Assembly (NCBI RefSeq): GCF_032393985.1
Contig: NZ_CP135918.1
Coordinates: 930,001 to 994,000, forward strand
Direction of reading: 5' to 3'
DNA from: Fischerella sp. JS2
GTDB lineage: Bacteria > Cyanobacteriota > Cyanobacteriia > Cyanobacteriales > Nostocaceae
Length of the DNA stretch: 64,000 nucleotides
Positions 61,786-64,000 of this stretch are shown piece after piece (the first letter of the stretch is position 1; each line of letters begins with the position of its first letter). A program made the translations under genes and the position numbers. Below the pieces are notes generated by a model. That model saw nothing but the letters and a program-made list of their open reading frames with translations. It was not told the origin of the DNA and made no database searches.

Positions 61786-62949
61786 ATGCTTCCTAAATTC
61801 CTTCGCCGCATTCCCTTGGCATGGCTGCAATTAAAAAAAGAAAAAACACGCTTAGCAGTAGCCCTTGCAGGCATAGCCTTTGCCGATATGCTGATGTTTG
61901 TACAACTGGGACTTTTAGATGCCCTCTTTGATAGTGCCACAAAGCCTCACCAAAATTTACAGGCAGACTTAGTTTTAATAAATCCCCAGTTTCAAACATT
62001 GTTCTACGTCAAAAGCTTTCCAAGAGAAAGATTACAGCAAACCTTAGCTTATGAAGGAGTAAAATCTATTCGCCCCTTATATGCTGATATTGCCCAATGG
62101 CGCAACCCAGAAAATCGGTTGAGTCGGGGGATTTTGGTATGGGGAATTGATCCAGCCAACCCACCCTTTGATCTACCTGAGGTAGACCAGTATCTAGATC
62201 AACTGAAACTACTAGATCGGGTATTATTTGATCATGCTTCTCGCCCAGAATACGGTCCCATCCCAGATTTAGTAAAACAGCATAGTAGCGTAGAAGTAGA
62301 GGTGAATCAGCAAACAGTACAAACAGTAGGTTTATTTCAGCTAGGCGCTTCCTTTGGTGCTGACGGTAATATAGTGGTCAGTGATTCTACGTTTCTCAAA
62401 CTTTTTCCTAACTACCAGCCCAATCAAATAGCAGTTGGACTAATTAACCTTGAATCTGGTGCAAATGTAGAAAAAGTGCGATCGCAACTCCAAGCAAGTT
62501 TACCAAACGATGTCAAAGTAGTGACTACCCAAGAATTTGCCCAGATAGAAATTAATTATTGGGGAAATCAGGGAATCGGATTTATTTTTGGTATGGGAGT
62601 AGCAGTAGGGTTCATCGTCGGGATTGTAATTGTTTACCAAATTCTCTACTCTGATGTTTCCGATCACCTGCCAGAGTATGCCACCCTGAAAGCAATGGGA
62701 TATAGCGATCGCTATCTCATGACCATGTTAATGCAAGAAGCTTTATTATTAGCAGCATTAGGATTTATACCCGGATTAGCACTTTCGATAGGACTCTATC
62801 AGATCACCTACGCTGCAACTTTACTTCCCATTGCCATGAAACTCAACCGCGCCATATTTGTGCTGTCCCTAACAATAATTATGTGCAGTGTTTCCGGTGC
62901 AATTGCTATGCGAAAACTCCGCGCCGCCGATCCCGCAGATATGTTTTAA
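61786..62949 (+). CDS. devC: DevC-type ABC exporter permease
   Basis: The 387-residue inner-membrane subunit has one N-terminal helix (about 20-40), a large periplasmic loop (about 45-265) and three C-terminal helices with the FtsX-like pattern: GVAVGFIVGIVIVYQILYSDVSDHLPEYATLKAMGYSDRY is the conserved region (split here for reading as GFIVGIVIVYQI then LPEYATLKAMG). Together with DevA it drives export through DevB. ATG at 61786. It lies 62 bases before devA, and the dispersed ATCTGTGTGCATCTGTG repeat lies just upstream, where a second promoter may exist. Confidence 0.88.
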   Translation: MLPKFLRRIPLAWLQLKKEKTRLAVALAGIAFADMLMFVQLGLLDALFDSATKPHQNLQADLVLINPQFQTLFYVKSFPRERLQQTLAYEGVKSIRPLYADIAQWRNPENRLSRGILVWGIDPANPPFDLPEVDQYLDQLKLLDRVLFDHASRPEYGPIPDLVKQHSSVEVEVNQQTVQTVGLFQLGASFGADGNIVVSDSTFLKLFPNYQPNQIAVGLINLESGANVEKVRSQLQASLPNDVKVVTTQEFAQIEINYWGNQGIGFIFGMGVAVGFIVGIVIVYQILYSDVSDHLPEYATLKAMGYSDRYLMTMLMQEALLLAALGFIPGLALSIGLYQITYAATLLPIAMKLNRAIFVLSLTIIMCSVSGAIAMRKLRAADPADMF

Positions 62950-63010
62950 ATAATTGTTGTTTGTTGATAGTTGTTTGTTGTTTATAATAAGAACTCATCG
63001 CTAAATATAA

Positions 63011-63724
63011 ATGATGCAACCTGTAATTTCAATTAAAAATCTCAATCATTACTTTGGGCAAGGTAATCTCTGCAAACAAGTATTATTTGACATTAACTTA
63101 AATATATATGCAGGAGAAATCGTGATTATGACTGGACCATCTGGTTCAGGTAAAACTACATTATTAACCTTGATGGGTGGCTTACGTTATGCACAAGAAG
63201 GAAGCTTAAAAATATTCGATCAAGAAATGTGCGGAACTAGTAAAAAACAGCTAACACAAATTCGTCGTCAAATTGGTTATATTTTTCAAGCCCATAACCT
63301 GTTGACATTTTTAACAGCAAAACAAAATGTCCGCATGTCTCTAGAATTACATGAAGAGATGCTAAATCAGGCTTTAGACGCCAAAGCAACTACGATTTTA
63401 GAACAAGTTGGTTTAGGAAATCGTGTTAATTATTATGCCGAAAAATTATCAGGTGGACAACGACAAAGAGTAGCGATCGCTCGGGCATTAGTCAGTCATC
63501 CTAAAATAGTTTTGGCAGATGAACCCACCGCCGCCCTTGATAAAAAATCCGGTCGAGATGTAGTAGAATTAATGCACAAATTAGCCAAAGAAAAAGGTTG
63601 TACAATTTTACTTGTTACCCATGATAACCGGATTTTAGATATAGGCGATCGCATCATTTATATGGAAGATGGCTATCTCAAAAATGAGAGTACAGGTACA
63701 CTTGTTTCCAATCAAGTCGACTAA
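63011..63724 (+). CDS. devA: DevA-type ABC exporter ATP-binding protein
   Basis: The 237-residue ATPase energises the DevBCA exporter. Walker A is TGPSGSGKTT (about 41-50), the signature is LSGGQRQRVAIARALV and Walker B is VLADEPTAALDKKSG. Length and the FQAHNLLTFLTAKQNVRMSLEL segment fit the DevA (LolD-like) subfamily. ATG-ATG at 63011. It ends the TetR-devB-devC-devA cluster. Confidence 0.9.
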   Translation: MMQPVISIKNLNHYFGQGNLCKQVLFDINLNIYAGEIVIMTGPSGSGKTTLLTLMGGLRYAQEGSLKIFDQEMCGTSKKQLTQIRRQIGYIFQAHNLLTFLTAKQNVRMSLELHEEMLNQALDAKATTILEQVGLGNRVNYYAEKLSGGQRQRVAIARALVSHPKIVLADEPTAALDKKSGRDVVELMHKLAKEKGCTILLVTHDNRILDIGDRIIYMEDGYLKNESTGTLVSNQVD

Positions 63725-63791
63725 TCTATAAAATGATCAATGACCAATAACAAATGATAAATGACTAATTTTTTATCTTAACTCTCAAGAG

Positions 63792-64000
63792 TCAAAGATA
63801 TTTTTCCATCACTGATTTCCAAACTAGATATGCTTCACCATTCAAATGTAAACCATCTTTTGTATACCTAGTATCCAATTGGTTTTCTGAATCTAACAAA
63901 AGAGAGAACAAATCTATATACAGATAATTAAATTTTGTTGCTAGTTCTCTCAGCCCTGTGTTTAAATTTAAAATTCTGTTATTATCTTGCCAGTAAGTAT
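63792..64000 (-). CDS. GDSL/SGNH-type hydrolase, C-terminal part (cut by the window edge)
   Basis: The last about 69 residues of a minus-strand gene are visible, ending at TGA (63792). DGLHLNGEAYLVW contains the family's block V, DGxH, with the catalytic Asp and His. ELATKFNYLYIDLFSLLLD before it fits the helix-strand of SGNH hydrolases. The catalytic Ser region (block I) lies beyond the edge. Probably an esterase or lipase-like enzyme; the substrate is unknown. Confidence 0.75.
   Translation of the reverse strand, partial: TYWQDNNRILNLNTGLRELATKFNYLYIDLFSLLLDSENQLDTRYTKDGLHLNGEAYLVWKSVMEKYL

Overview
The window looks like chromosomal DNA of a filamentous, Nostoc/Anabaena-type (heterocystous) cyanobacterium. 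The signs are the very frequent HIP1 octamer GCGATCGC in genes on both strands, short tandem heptamer repeats and palindromic repeats in almost every intergenic gap, and several families typical of cyanobacteria: SLH/OprB porin, DUF760, DUF2834, DUF6463, Uma2, DevBCA exporter, CHAT-TPR protein and an EGY-like site-2 protease. The species cannot be named from the sequence.

Layout. 0-6.5 kb: glycosyltransferase, small secreted protein, SLH-OprB porin, a membrane-anchored conserved protein. 6.9-10.2 kb: a 1089-residue protein joining two SurE domains, a beta-propeller phytase domain and an RTX tail, with a candidate Pho box upstream. 10.6-20 kb: threonine synthase, HpnH, CHAT-TPR protein, site-2 protease, GHL10-type glycoside hydrolase. 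20.5-24.5 kb: a probable restriction-modification locus (cytosine-5 methyltransferase plus an unrecognised partner) flanked by broken genes. 24.7-35 kb: triple-repeat secreted protein, gamma-glutamylcyclotransferase-like protein, SBP56, CPA2 antiporter with Usp domains, GH13-CBM20 amylase, peroxiredoxin-glutaredoxin hybrid. 35.4-39.5 kb: phnD-lipoprotein-phnC-phnE transport operon. 39.9-57.7 kb: mostly housekeeping genes (murA, tRNA-Leu, a TrmH-family methyltransferase, a MurT-like ligase, cysE, mtnP, glcD, a GAF histidine kinase) among small conserved genes. 57.8-63.7 kb: a TetR-led cluster in which devB is separated from devC and devA by decaying small genes. The right edge cuts a GDSL-type hydrolase.

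How the genes fit together. Phosphorus scavenging appears twice: the secreted SurE-phytase fusion and the phosphonate/phosphite importer. The TetR gene, devB, devC and devA probably form one regulated export unit; a 26-bp imperfect palindrome overlaps the predicted -10 and start region of tetR. The hybrid peroxiredoxin has a perfect 7-1-7 inverted repeat between its -35 and -10 boxes.

The most unusual items are the SurE-SurE-phytase-RTX fusion with its Pho box, the methyltransferase with a long unassigned C-terminal domain beside an unrecognised partner, the run of genes broken by point nonsense changes (one exactly in a HIP1 site), a 57-bp in-frame insertion of intergenic G-rich repeat into phnE, and several MITE-like elements, one present as two 128-bp copies in opposite orientation.
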